From: Chitinophaga terrae (ex Kim and Jung 2007)
GTDB taxonomy: Bacteria > Bacteroidota > Bacteroidia > Chitinophagales > Chitinophagaceae
Assembly: GCF_900107795.1 (NCBI RefSeq)
Contig: NZ_FNRL01000007.1
Location: 1-64,000, forward strand
DNA length: 64,000 bases
Direction: 5' to 3'
Part shown: piece by piece, positions 51,055 to 59,094 of the stretch
Layout: each line of letters opens with the position of its first letter
Numbering within the stretch: position 1 is the stretch's first letter
Position numbers and translations under genes: made by a program
The notes under the pieces: model-generated
The model's input: the letters and a program-made list of their open reading frames with translations, nothing else
Database searches by the model: none
Told to the model about the DNA's origin: nothing

Positions 51055-51921
51055 ATGAAAAAACACAATCAGTTTTTAGTTGCTACTGCTGCTTTAGGCA
51101 TGTTCATGGCCAGCTGCGGTACAGGTGTTAAAAAAACACCGGGCGGTATTGAGTATACCGTTCACAAAACCGGAAGCGGTCCTCAACTGAAGGAAGGTGA
51201 TACCGCCTTTGTGGATGTGTATCAACGCCTGAATGATTCCCTCATCGGTGAATCCCGCAAGGTTTTGGGTGCAGCATTCCCTATCGTCGTTAGCAAACCT
51301 CAGGGCAGATACGATCTGATGGAAGGCATCGCTCAACTTCACGAAGGTGACAGCGCTACCTTTATCGTGCCTTGGGACTCTATCCCAGCTCAACAACGTC
51401 CTCCTTTTGGTAAAAAAGGCGACAAACTGAAAATCACTTTCGTAGTAGAAAATAAGTACTCTGCTGCCGCTCAAAAAGCGAAAGAAGATAAAGATATCCA
51501 GGCATATCTCGACAAAAACAAACTGAAAGCAACTAAAAACGCTGAAGGTGTTTATGTAGCAGTTACCGAAGAAGGTACCGGCGCTACTCCTAATACCGGC
51601 GATACCGTAGTTGTTCACTATACAGGTAAACTCCTGAATGGTAAAGTATTCGATTCCAGCACCGATTCTACTATGCGTCCGGGTCCGCTGACCCCGCTCC
51701 GTTTCCCTATCGGACAAGGTATGGTGATCAAAGGTTGGGACGTTGGATTCAGCAGCCTGAAAAAAGGTTCCAAAGCTGTTCTGGTGATCCCTTCCCCGTT
51801 AGCTTACGGCTTCCAGGGTAGTCCCCCAGTGATCCCGGCTAACTCCACCCTGGTATTCGACGTCCAATTATTAGACATCGTACCTGGCAAACCAGCACCA
51901 GCGCCGGCTCCAACTAAATAG
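51055..51921 (+). CDS. FKBP-type peptidyl-prolyl isomerase lipoprotein with two FKBP modules
   Basis: A 288-residue lipoprotein with lipobox MASC (Cys21). A first, diverged FKBP-like module (about residues 30-140; TVHKTGSGPQLKEGDTAFVD, YDLMEGIAQLHEGDSATFIV) is followed by a canonical one (about 165-280; VAVTEEGTGATPNTGDTVVVHYTGKLLNGKVFDSS, FPIGQGMVIKGWDVGFSSLKKGSKAVLVIPSPLAYG; quoted as regions). It should catalyse Xaa-Pro isomerisation in the periplasm and help fold envelope proteins. It ends in a Pro/Ala-rich tail (KPAPAPAPTK). The stop codon overlaps the first bases of a palindromic element. Confidence 0.9.
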   Translation: MKKHNQFLVATAALGMFMASCGTGVKKTPGGIEYTVHKTGSGPQLKEGDTAFVDVYQRLNDSLIGESRKVLGAAFPIVVSKPQGRYDLMEGIAQLHEGDSATFIVPWDSIPAQQRPPFGKKGDKLKITFVVENKYSAAAQKAKEDKDIQAYLDKNKLKATKNAEGVYVAVTEEGTGATPNTGDTVVVHYTGKLLNGKVFDSSTDSTMRPGPLTPLRFPIGQGMVIKGWDVGFSSLKKGSKAVLVIPSPLAYGFQGSPPVIPANSTLVFDVQLLDIVPGKPAPAPAPTK

Positions 51922-52100
51922 TTTCACGCAAAGTATTCACGCAAAGTGGCTAAGGAAGCCAAGAGCGCAAAGAATTTTAGTAAGTAAAATAAGAAAGCAA
52001 AGAGAGCAAAGATTGTGTTGTATAACATATTCTTTGCTCTCTTTGCTTTCTTAATATAATCTTTGCGCTCTTGGCTTCCTTAGCCACTTTGCGTGAAACT
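51920..52100. repeat. GCAAAG-module palindromic element, copy 3
   Basis: The outer arms 51936-51972 and 52061-52097 are a perfect 37-nt inverted repeat. The inner arms 51990-52012 and 52031-52053 are a perfect 23-nt inverted repeat. The junctions are 51973-51989 on the left and ATATAAT (52054-52060) on the right, the latter identical to copy 1. An additional AGTTTCACGCAAAG at 51920-51933 repeats the left end and also matches the right end CTTTGCGTGAAACT (52087-52100). The element fills the gap between the convergent FKBP and cdaA genes and may serve as their terminator. Confidence 0.92.
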
Positions 52101-52102
52101 TC

Positions 52103-52915
52103 TCAAGAGTAGCCGTCTATCAACACTTCGTATAATTTTACTTTCAGGTCTTCCAGGGAAACGTCCTGGGTCAGGACTCCATCCATGGCGTAGGAGACAG
52201 TGCCTCGTTCTTCTGAAACGATGATAGCCAGGTTGTCGCTATGCTCGGTGATGCCAACGGCCGAACGATGGCGTAACCCGATCCTGGTAGGCAGGTTAGG
52301 GTTTTCCGACACAGGCAGGATCACCTTTGCAGCAAGGATCTTGTTGCCTACAATGATCACCGCCCCGTCATGCAACGGGCTTTGCTTCTCAAAAATACTT
52401 TCCAGCAACTTGGCGCTGACGTTACCATCAATAGAAATACTGGAAGCCGAATCGAACTTCACCCGGTAAGTGGTTGCCAATACGATCAACGCCCCGGTGT
52501 AGGTACTTTGCATACGGCTGACAGCCACAATAATCTCGTTAATAATATTTTCTTCTTCCTTATAACTCTTAAACTTATCAGGAAGGAACAGTTTGGTAAA
52601 AAAACTGTCCTTGCTCAGGGGCGTTTTCTTTCCTAATACCAACAGGAACTTCCGGATCTCCGGCTGGAAAATTATAATGATGGCAATGATACCAACATTG
52701 ATAAAGTTCTGTAAGATATTGGTAAGAATAGGCATTTGCAGGTATCTTACCAGGAAGTAAGCTGCATATACCATTAAAAGACCTACGAAAATATTGAAGG
52801 CTAAACTACCTTTTAATAACCTGTAAAGCTGGATGATCAGGAAGATCACGATACACAGATCAAGTACATCCAGCCAGCGGTATTCCACTCCATAAAAATT
52901 AATGACTTCCTTCAT
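52103..52915 (-). CDS. cdaA: Diadenylate cyclase (c-di-AMP synthase)
   Basis: A 270-residue membrane-bound DAC enzyme that condenses two ATP into c-di-AMP. Three N-terminal transmembrane helices span about residues 15-95, followed by the DisA_N domain (about 105-250) with the DGA motif in PLHDGAVIIV and the RHR motif in GLRHRSAVGITEHSD. The length matches CdaA. It is transcribed after folP (20 nt gap), a linkage frequent in Bacteroidota. Its 3' end lies 3 nt from a palindromic element. Confidence 0.95.
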   Translation of the reverse strand: MKEVINFYGVEYRWLDVLDLCIVIFLIIQLYRLLKGSLAFNIFVGLLMVYAAYFLVRYLQMPILTNILQNFINVGIIAIIIIFQPEIRKFLLVLGKKTPLSKDSFFTKLFLPDKFKSYKEEENIINEIIVAVSRMQSTYTGALIVLATTYRVKFDSASSISIDGNVSAKLLESIFEKQSPLHDGAVIIVGNKILAAKVILPVSENPNLPTRIGLRHRSAVGITEHSDNLAIIVSEERGTVSYAMDGVLTQDVSLEDLKVKLYEVLIDGYS

Positions 52916-52935
52916 ACTTTTGTTTAAATGCTGAT

Positions 52936-53796
52936 TTAATTACCGCGCATCATCTCCGTGATCTTTACCGCTTCCACAGCGGCTTTTACATCGTGTACCC
53001 GCAATATTTTTGAGCCTTTCTGTAAAGCAATTGTGTTTAAGACGGTAGTGCCATTCAGTGAGTCTGCTGGTCCATTCCCTAATAACTTGTAAATCATCGA
53101 CTTTCTTGAAATCCCTGTCAACACAGGTACGCCAAGCACTTCTCCAAAGAGTTGGAGATGATTCATCAGGGCATAGTTGTGTGCCAGGGTTTTACCAAAA
53201 CCAAATCCCGGATCTGCCACAAAATCCTTAATCCCTGCAGCCCTGCAAACTGCCAGCTTTTGCTTCAGGTAATCAAGTACTTCTGCCACGACATCGGTAT
53301 ACTGCGGCTTTTCCTGCATGGTAGCAGGTTTGCCCTGCATATGCATAGCAATATAAGGAACCTGCAGCTTTCCGGCAATGGGGATCATACCGGGGTCCAG
53401 GTCCCCCGCACTGATATCATTGATTATTGCAGCCCCCGCAAGTATAGCCCGCTCCGCAACCTGCGCATACCAGGTATCCACTGAAATGATCGCTTCAGGG
53501 TAGTGATTCAGAATAGCGTGGATAGCCGGCATCAGGCGGCGGATCTCTTCTTCGGGGCCTATCATCGTAGCGCCGGGACGCGAACTCTGTGCGCCCAGGT
53601 CCAGTATCGCCGCTCCCTCTGCCAGGTGTTGCCCCGCTTTTTCCACTACCCGGTGCAATTCATGCGTACCCGAGCTTTCATAGAACGAGTCTTCTGTCAG
53701 GTTAATGATACCCATCACCACAGGTTGACTCAATGATAACAATCGGCCTTTGCAATTGATCGCCAATGGTGAAGGATGGATATGATATGGTTTCAC
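52936..53796 (-). CDS. folP: Dihydropteroate synthase
   Basis: A 286-residue folate-pathway enzyme that joins pABA to 6-hydroxymethyl-dihydropterin diphosphate; it is the sulfonamide target. Motifs: MGIINLTEDSFYES, ILDLGAQSSRPGA, ISVDTWYAQVAE, IINDISAGDLD, IAMHMQGKPATMQ, VADPGFGFGKT, GISRKSMIYKLLG and LRVHDVKAAVEA. The start is a GTG at 53796 with a TAnnTTTG box 22-29 nt upstream. It is first in a two-gene unit with cdaA. Confidence 0.96.
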   Translation of the reverse strand: MKPYHIHPSPLAINCKGRLLSLSQPVVMGIINLTEDSFYESSGTHELHRVVEKAGQHLAEGAAILDLGAQSSRPGATMIGPEEEIRRLMPAIHAILNHYPEAIISVDTWYAQVAERAILAGAAIINDISAGDLDPGMIPIAGKLQVPYIAMHMQGKPATMQEKPQYTDVVAEVLDYLKQKLAVCRAAGIKDFVADPGFGFGKTLAHNYALMNHLQLFGEVLGVPVLTGISRKSMIYKLLGNGPADSLNGTTVLNTIALQKGSKILRVHDVKAAVEAVKITEMMRGN

Positions 53797-53817
53797 CGAA
53801 ATTCTTTATTTTGCCAG

Positions 53818-53825
53818 CAAATCTA
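53818..53825 (-). promoter_or_regulatory. -7 promoter box (TAGATTTG, minus strand) for folP-cdaA
   Basis: The plus-strand CAAATCTA reads TAGATTTG on the minus strand, fitting TAnnTTTG, 22 nt before the folP GTG. Confidence 0.5.
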
Positions 53826-53880
53826 AGAATAAAGAATTAGGAATGATTGAATTATAAGCCCTCATTCCCCAAAAAAAGCT

Positions 53881-54417
53881 ATGAACACATTAGAACAATA
53901 CCAGGAAGCTGTCACCGGATGTAAAGATATTTTTATCAAGAAAACAAGGGATTACGGCACCTCATGGCGCGTATTACGTCCCATTTCAGTGGTAGATCAG
54001 ATCTTTATCAAGGCACAGCGGATCAGGAATATCCAGGAGATCGGCACTCAGAAAATAGCGGATGATATTGAAGGGGAATTCAAGGGAATTGTCAACTATG
54101 GCATCATCGGGCTTATCCAGCTCGAACAGACAGGCAACCCGTATGAAGACCTGCCGGTAGATACCGTCGAAAAGCTGTACAACGAGAAAATGGCGTTTGT
54201 GCAATCCGTAATGGAAGCCAAGAACCATGATTACGGGGAAGCCTGGAGAGATATGAGCCAGCAATCATTCGTTGATCTCATTCTTACCAAATTGCTGAGG
54301 ATAAAACAGATATTGCGTAACGACGGTAAAACGCTGATATCTGAAGGGATAGATGCCAATTATGTAGATATTATCAACTACGCATTGTTTGCGCTCATCA
54401 AAATCAGCGAACAGTAA
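53881..54417 (+). CDS. DUF1599 domain-containing protein (duplicated domain)
   Basis: A 178-residue soluble protein made of two copies of DUF1599. The first half has KKTRDYGTSWRVLRPISVVDQ (about residues 20-40) and IVNYGIIGLIQL; the second has AKNHDYGEAWRDMSQQSFVDL (about 112-132) and IINYALFALIKI. The two DYGxxWR units, about 92 residues apart, show the internal duplication. The fold is expected to be all-helical, and the DYG..WR motif is related to the MazG-like/nucleotide-binding helical families; this is tentative. It lies divergent from folP and heads a plus-strand run to 56611. Confidence 0.88.
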   Translation: MNTLEQYQEAVTGCKDIFIKKTRDYGTSWRVLRPISVVDQIFIKAQRIRNIQEIGTQKIADDIEGEFKGIVNYGIIGLIQLEQTGNPYEDLPVDTVEKLYNEKMAFVQSVMEAKNHDYGEAWRDMSQQSFVDLILTKLLRIKQILRNDGKTLISEGIDANYVDIINYALFALIKISEQ

Positions 54418-54466
54418 CGCGTGATTATAGTTATCTTCACTGATCACTTAACCATTAAACTATTTT

Positions 54467-55549
54467 ATGAGAATTATCCTTAGCCTGCTTCGTATAATCG
54501 TTGGAGTCTTATTTATTTTCTCGGGCCTGATAAAAGCAAACGACCCGCTCGGACTCAGTTATAAGATGGAAGAATTTTTCGAGGTACTGCATCTCACTTT
54601 TCTTTCCCCTTATTCCCTGGCTTTCTCTATTTGCATGAACGCCTTCGAGATCATTGCAGGCGTAGCGGTGCTGATCGGCTACCGGATGCGTATCTTCTCT
54701 TTTCTCCTATTACTGCTCATTATATTCTTTACTTTCCTTACGGCTTTCGCCCTGTTCAGCGGTACCATCCGCGAATGCGGTTGCTTCGGCGATTGTATTA
54801 AACTCACACCGGTAGAAACCTTCTGGAAAGATGTGGCCCTGTTGGTACTGATACTGGTGATCTTCTTTTACCGAAAACAGATACCGCCGCTCTTTAAAGG
54901 CGCAGGCATCGTTATGCTGGCAGCAACAGTTTTCTCCTTTGCCATTCAATGGTATGTGTTCCGTCATCTGCCATTCATCGACTGTCTGCCTTACAAGGTA
55001 GGAAACAGCATCCCTGAAAAAATGAAACTTCCTCCGGGCGCTAAACCTGATGTATATGAAATGATATTTGTATACGAGAAAGATGGTCAGAAGAAAGAAT
55101 TCACCGAAAAGAATTATCCGTGGGAAGACAGTACCTGGAAGTTCGTTGAACGTAAGGATAAACTGATCCAGAAAGGGAACGCAGAACCGGCGATCAAGGA
55201 TTTCATTCTTACAGACTTTGACGGCGCTAATCAAACAGAGGCCATTCTCACGGCTGAAGTACCAACATACCTCTTCCTCGTTCAGAATGTAGCTAAAGCC
55301 GGTAAAGGTTGGGACGAAAAGATCAAAGCGCTGCAACAGCAATGGAAAGATCAGAAAATACTGATCTACGGCGTAAGCGCTTCTACCAAGGAAGAGATCA
55401 TTGCGTTCCAGAAAGAACATGGCCTGGAATTCCCATTCGTACAGATGGATGGCGTAGCTATTAAAACCGCGGGAAGAAGCAACCCGACATTAATGCTGCT
55501 GGATCGCGGTGTGATCAAAGGAAAATGGTCTTATAACGATATTCCGTAG
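54467..55549 (+). CDS. BT_3928 family protein: DoxX/MauE-like membrane domain plus thioredoxin-like domain
   Basis: A 360-residue protein. The first 165 residues hold four or five transmembrane helices of the DoxX/MauE type (LRIIVGVLFIFSGLIKANDP, AGVAVLIGYRMRIFSFLLLL) with a Cys cluster ECGCFGDCIK (about residues 102-111) in a loop, as in MauE-like disulfide-handling proteins. A middle domain and a C-terminal thioredoxin-fold-like part (about 255-360; ILIYGVSASTKEEIIAFQKE, NPTLMLLDRGVIKGKW) follow, without a CxxC. It is annotated in Bacteroides as BT_3928-type and has no known function; redox or envelope maintenance is inferred. It lies 3 nt before the permease gene. Confidence 0.88.
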   Translation: MRIILSLLRIIVGVLFIFSGLIKANDPLGLSYKMEEFFEVLHLTFLSPYSLAFSICMNAFEIIAGVAVLIGYRMRIFSFLLLLLIIFFTFLTAFALFSGTIRECGCFGDCIKLTPVETFWKDVALLVLILVIFFYRKQIPPLFKGAGIVMLAATVFSFAIQWYVFRHLPFIDCLPYKVGNSIPEKMKLPPGAKPDVYEMIFVYEKDGQKKEFTEKNYPWEDSTWKFVERKDKLIQKGNAEPAIKDFILTDFDGANQTEAILTAEVPTYLFLVQNVAKAGKGWDEKIKALQQQWKDQKILIYGVSASTKEEIIAFQKEHGLEFPFVQMDGVAIKTAGRSNPTLMLLDRGVIKGKWSYNDIP

Positions 55550-55552
55550 GTC

Positions 55553-56611
55553 ATGATCCGGCTGCTGCTCAAAAAAACAGGATACGGGCTACTGGTACTT
55601 TTTGGAGTAGTGGTACTGGTATTTCTCCTGTTCAACGTTCTGCCGGGCGATCCCGCCAGGCTTACGCTCGGGCAGCGGGCAGATGTTACCTCACTGGAAA
55701 ATGTACGTAAAGAACTGCATCTCGACCAACCGGCCGGGGTGCAGTTTTTATATTATATAAATGACCTGTCGCCCATCGGGATATACGAACCTGCAGCCGC
55801 GAAAGGGAACTTCAGTTTTATAGGGCTGTTTAAAGTAGGGGGCGACAAGGAACTGATGCTCAAAACGCCTTATCTCCGCCGTTCTTATCAAAGCAAGAAA
55901 CCTGTATGGGATATGTTGCTGGAAGCCTTGCCCGGTACGCTGATACTTGCTACTGCGGCTATGCTGCTGGCAACTCTTATCGGGATTGCATTGGGCGTGT
56001 TATCGGCCGTTAAACAACATACCTGGATGGACACAGGCGCCATTCTGGCCAGTGTGGCCGGCATTTCCGCTCCCTCTTTCTTTGCCGGCATAGTGCTGGC
56101 ATACCTGTTTGGCTTTGTGCTCAGCGAGTACACAGGTTTGCATATGACAGGCAGTTTATTCGACATCGATCCTTTCAGGGGAAGGATACTTAACCTGGGC
56201 AATCTTATCTTACCCGCTCTTACGCTTGGCATCCGCCCATTGGCCATTATCGTTCAACTTACCAGGAGCGCCATGCTGGATGTATTGCACCAGGATTTTA
56301 TCCGTACCGCATATGCAAAAGGGCTTACCCGTTCCCGGGTGATCTGGCGTCATGCCCTTCCCAATGCCCTCAACCCGGTTATTACCGCTATTACCGGCTG
56401 GTTTGCCGAATTGCTGGCAGGCGCTTTTTTCGTAGAATATATTTTTGGATGGAAAGGCATAGGGAAAATAACCGTAGATGCTTTGGATAAATTTGATTTC
56501 CCGGTAGTAATGGGAGCCATCCTTTTTACGGCCGGCATCTTCGTGATCGTCAACCTGCTGGCGGATCTGTTATATTCCTGGATAGACCCGCGCATCAAAC
56601 TGGAACAATAG
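55553..56611 (+). CDS. DppB/OppB-type ABC transporter permease, without partner genes
   Basis: A 352-residue inner-membrane permease of the binding-protein-dependent (BPD) type 1 class. The N-terminus FNVLPGDPARLTLGQRAD is the conserved DppB segment. Six transmembrane helices follow, and the EAA-type loop RTAYAKGLTRSRVIWRHALPNAL (about residues 243-265, region) would dock an ATPase. Compared with DppB it carries an insertion of about 35 residues after the first periplasmic segment (about 68-110). No DppC, ATPase or binding protein is near. The Bacteroidota-specific context after BT_3928 recurs. The substrate (peptide or other) is unknown. Confidence 0.88.
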   Translation: MIRLLLKKTGYGLLVLFGVVVLVFLLFNVLPGDPARLTLGQRADVTSLENVRKELHLDQPAGVQFLYYINDLSPIGIYEPAAAKGNFSFIGLFKVGGDKELMLKTPYLRRSYQSKKPVWDMLLEALPGTLILATAAMLLATLIGIALGVLSAVKQHTWMDTGAILASVAGISAPSFFAGIVLAYLFGFVLSEYTGLHMTGSLFDIDPFRGRILNLGNLILPALTLGIRPLAIIVQLTRSAMLDVLHQDFIRTAYAKGLTRSRVIWRHALPNALNPVITAITGWFAELLAGAFFVEYIFGWKGIGKITVDALDKFDFPVVMGAILFTAGIFVIVNLLADLLYSWIDPRIKLEQ

Positions 56612-56707
56612 CCTGGCCGGGTAATTTTACCTGCTGAAAAAAAATATCAGATTTTTTGTAACATCTTCTTTTTACAGTCGTCTTCTTACCAAACGCGCTA
56701 TTCTGAA

Positions 56708-57223
56708 ATGTCATTAGAACGATTCCTATCACAAGTTGTACCTGTCAGGCAAAAGCTTTACCGCTTTGCTTACCGCCTGCTAGGTAACGAGGAAGACGCC
56801 CAGGACATTACCCAGGACGCGCTGATGAAAGTATGGGACCAGCAGGAAAAAATGGCGGATCTGCAGAATGCAGAGGCCTGGTGTATGAGAATTACACGGA
56901 ACCTGGCCCTGGATAAGCTGAAGTCGAGGAAATACCGCAGGCACGACGACCTGGATCACGCGGGGGAGCTGCCGGCCCAGCACCAGCAAAACCCGCATGC
57001 GATGAGCGAGCAGAATGACGTAATGAAGAAAGTACACGCCACCATTCATGCGTTGCCGGAAAAGTACAGGACGATCTTACAGTTAAGGGATATAGACGGG
57101 CATTCATACCAGGAGATAGCAGAAATACTGGACCTGGATATGAATGAAGTGAAAGTGAATTTGCATCGTGCCCGGAAAGCAGTCCGGGAGAAACTTCAAA
57201 ATCTTCAGGTATATGGATTATAA
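56708..57223 (+). CDS. ECF sigma factor
   Basis: A 171-residue ECF sigma factor. Region 2 contains FAYRLLGNEEDAQDITQDALMKVW (about residues 19-42, given as a region), and region 4 has ALPEKYRTILQLRDIDGHSYQEIAEIL and DMNEVKVNLHRARKAVRE (helix-turn-helix). It overlaps the next gene by 11 nt, so translation is coupled with a membrane protein that looks like its anti-sigma factor. It is not linked to a SusC. The two DUF4252 genes downstream are likely to belong to the same unit. Confidence 0.93.
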   Translation: MSLERFLSQVVPVRQKLYRFAYRLLGNEEDAQDITQDALMKVWDQQEKMADLQNAEAWCMRITRNLALDKLKSRKYRRHDDLDHAGELPAQHQQNPHAMSEQNDVMKKVHATIHALPEKYRTILQLRDIDGHSYQEIAEILDLDMNEVKVNLHRARKAVREKLQNLQVYGL

Positions 57224-57689
57224 ATTGATCAGCGGGTTAGTGGAAAAATACTGGGAAGGTGAAACCTCCCTGGAGGAAGAAGCGATACTGCGCGAATTTT
57301 TCAGTACTCCGCACACGGCGTTGCCCCCCGATCTGGAGGAAGCTGCCCCCTTGTTCAGCTACCTGCATACAGAGGCGGTAAGGGAAGTGGTTTGGCCGGG
57401 AGAAGAAACAAAAGTGGTAAAACTATCGCCGGTTCAGCACTGGATGAAATATGCAGCTATGCTGTTAATGGCCCTGGGACTGGGTTACGGGCTTCAGCAC
57501 AGGGGAGAAAGAGCAGAGATAACGGAAACAAGGATCACAGCGCAGCATATGGAAGACGATCCGCGTTATGCTCTTGAAGAAACGAAAAAAGCGCTCAGGT
57601 TACTGGCAAAGAACCTGAACAAAGGAACTACCCAGATGCAGAAGTTATCTTATTTCAATGATGCAACTGAGGTGATCGAAGGAAAATAA
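57213..57689 (+). CDS. Probable membrane-anchored anti-sigma-like protein
   Basis: A 158-residue protein starting at the ATG at 57213 (MDYKLISGLVEKYWEGETSLEEE), inside the 3' end of the sigma gene. The N-terminal 75 residues are acidic and helical with the YWEGETSLEEEAILREFF pattern seen in Bacteroidota anti-sigma-like regulators. One transmembrane helix lies at about residues 90-106 (AAMLLMALGLGYGL), followed by a short extracytoplasmic tail (about 107-158). It has no FecR domain. A role in holding the ECF sigma factor is inferred from position and topology. Confidence 0.7.
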   Translation: MDYKLISGLVEKYWEGETSLEEEAILREFFSTPHTALPPDLEEAAPLFSYLHTEAVREVVWPGEETKVVKLSPVQHWMKYAAMLLMALGLGYGLQHRGERAEITETRITAQHMEDDPRYALEETKKALRLLAKNLNKGTTQMQKLSYFNDATEVIEGK

Positions 57690-57730
57690 AATACTGGTCA
57701 TTCTAAAACCTGATAAATAGTAAAGTCAAA

Positions 57731-58255
57731 ATGAAACGATTCCTTTTTTTATTAATCGCGGTCATATCCAGCTTCCACTTGCAGGCCCAACAGCAGGCAA
57801 GCGTAGCGGAACGCTTCTTCCAGAAGTACGAGAATGACCGCAACTTCACCGTGGTGACCATCACCCCGAAAATGTTCGGGATGTTTGCCAAACTCGACGC
57901 CAACGATCCCGACTCCAAAAACCTGATGGCTGTGATCAAAAAGCTGAAAGGGCTCCGGATCCTGGCCCGGGAAAATACCAGGGACGGCGGCCGGTTATTC
58001 AAGGAAGCAGCGGCTTTCCTGAATAACGATTACGAAGAGTTGATGACCCTCCGGGATAAGGACAGCGACATGAAATTCATGGTACGTGAAAACGGCAAAG
58101 GCAACATCACAGAACTGATCATGCTGGTAAACGGCTCGAACGAATTCATGGTAATGAGCCTGGTAGGGGAGATCGACCTGAACGAAGTTTCGCAGATCGC
58201 CGGGGCGGTCAACATCCAGGGAATGGATAAACTGAAAAATGTCAAGAAAAAATAA
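57731..58255 (+). CDS. DUF4252 domain-containing exported protein, copy 1
   Basis: A 174-residue protein with a signal peptide (about residues 1-18, LQAQ). The DUF4252 core runs from about 25 to 170: ERFFQKYENDRNFTVVTITP, LKGLRILARENT, MKFMVRENGKGNITELIMLVNG and IQGMDKLKNVKK. The family occurs in Bacteroidota, is exported and has no known activity. It lies 41 nt after the anti-sigma-like gene and 4 nt before a paralogue. A target or partner role in the sigma-controlled envelope response is inferred. Confidence 0.88.
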   Translation: MKRFLFLLIAVISSFHLQAQQQASVAERFFQKYENDRNFTVVTITPKMFGMFAKLDANDPDSKNLMAVIKKLKGLRILARENTRDGGRLFKEAAAFLNNDYEELMTLRDKDSDMKFMVRENGKGNITELIMLVNGSNEFMVMSLVGEIDLNEVSQIAGAVNIQGMDKLKNVKKK

Positions 58256-58259
58256 CCTT

Positions 58260-58772
58260 ATGAAAAAATTATTATTGACAGCAGGCTGTTTGCTGGCCCT
58301 CGCAACCGCACAGGCGCAAACCAGGTCTATCAGGGCATTTAAAAACAAATACCAGGGCAGCGCCGAGGTACATTCCATCAACCTGAGCGGATTTACTATG
58401 AAACTGGCTGGTTTCTGTATCAATATCGAAGGAGATGATAAAGACGCGGCAGCATTGAAGCATACCCTGAACCGGGTGCACAGGGCAAAGATCTATACCA
58501 TATCCAACAAGAACGGCGCTGTCATAGATCCAATGGATATCGCCGACCTGAAGAACACTTTAACCAGGAACGATCATTTTGATATGCTCATGGAGGTTAG
58601 AGACAAGGAAAGTGTTATTGAAGTGCTGAATAAAAGCGAAAATGAAGATGAATTAGGCAACGTAGTAATGCTGATCCGGGATAGCCAGGATTTTGTTATT
58701 GTCAATGTAGAAACTACGTTAAAGATCTCCGACGTGAACAAACTGATCAACCAGTTTGCATACAATAAATAA
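58260..58772 (+). CDS. DUF4252 domain-containing exported protein, copy 2
   Basis: A 170-residue paralogue of the preceding gene. I use the ATG at 58260 (MKKLLLTAGCLLALATAQA), which begins a signal peptide; an upstream in-frame ATG would start inside the previous gene. Shared features: FKNKYQGSAEVHSINLSGFTM near the N-terminus, an acidic middle, and a GNVVMLIRDSQDFVIVNVE-type C-terminal pair of strands with a final helix. Sequence identity to copy 1 looks low. It converges with the DUF721 gene (4 nt gap), with no terminator hairpin visible between the stops. Confidence 0.85.
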   Translation: MKKLLLTAGCLLALATAQAQTRSIRAFKNKYQGSAEVHSINLSGFTMKLAGFCINIEGDDKDAAALKHTLNRVHRAKIYTISNKNGAVIDPMDIADLKNTLTRNDHFDMLMEVRDKESVIEVLNKSENEDELGNVVMLIRDSQDFVIVNVETTLKISDVNKLINQFAYNK

Positions 58773-58776
58773 GTTG

Positions 58777-59064
58777 TTACTTGATCATCACTTCCCTTAC
58801 TGCTGTTTCTCCGAGCATTTCGTTCACCAGTTTGATGATCTTCTCTTTCGAATAATTCAATTCCTGTTTTAAGGGGGCAACGGTTGTAGTTACGATCAAT
58901 TTGCCATCTATCAGTTGTACACTTTGTGTATAGCGGGCTATTGTTTTGCCCATGAGCTGCTCCCAGTTTTCCTGGATGCGTACTTCGGTAAGACGGGGTT
59001 TCATCCGGCTTTTATCCATAAATTCCCGAAGTGCATCTCCAATACTTGTGGTTCCGTGGCGCAT
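58777..59064 (-). CDS. DUF721 (DciA-like) protein
   Basis: A 95-residue protein of the DUF721 family. The pattern SIGDALREFMDKSRMKPRL, then ENWEQLMGKTIARYTQSVQLIDGKLIV and APLKQELNYSKEKIIKLVNEMLG fits the short form of DciA, the ancestral replicative-helicase loader or operator. It lies downstream of recF in the same direction, as in many bacteria, but is separated from it here by a 368-bp repeat element. Helicase-loading function is inferred from the family; this is the single-domain short version. Confidence 0.88.
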   Translation of the reverse strand: MRHGTTSIGDALREFMDKSRMKPRLTEVRIQENWEQLMGKTIARYTQSVQLIDGKLIVTTTVAPLKQELNYSKEKIIKLVNEMLGETAVREVMIK

Positions 59065-59094
59065 GAGTTGAATTTACTGCGAAATTAGAGTTTT

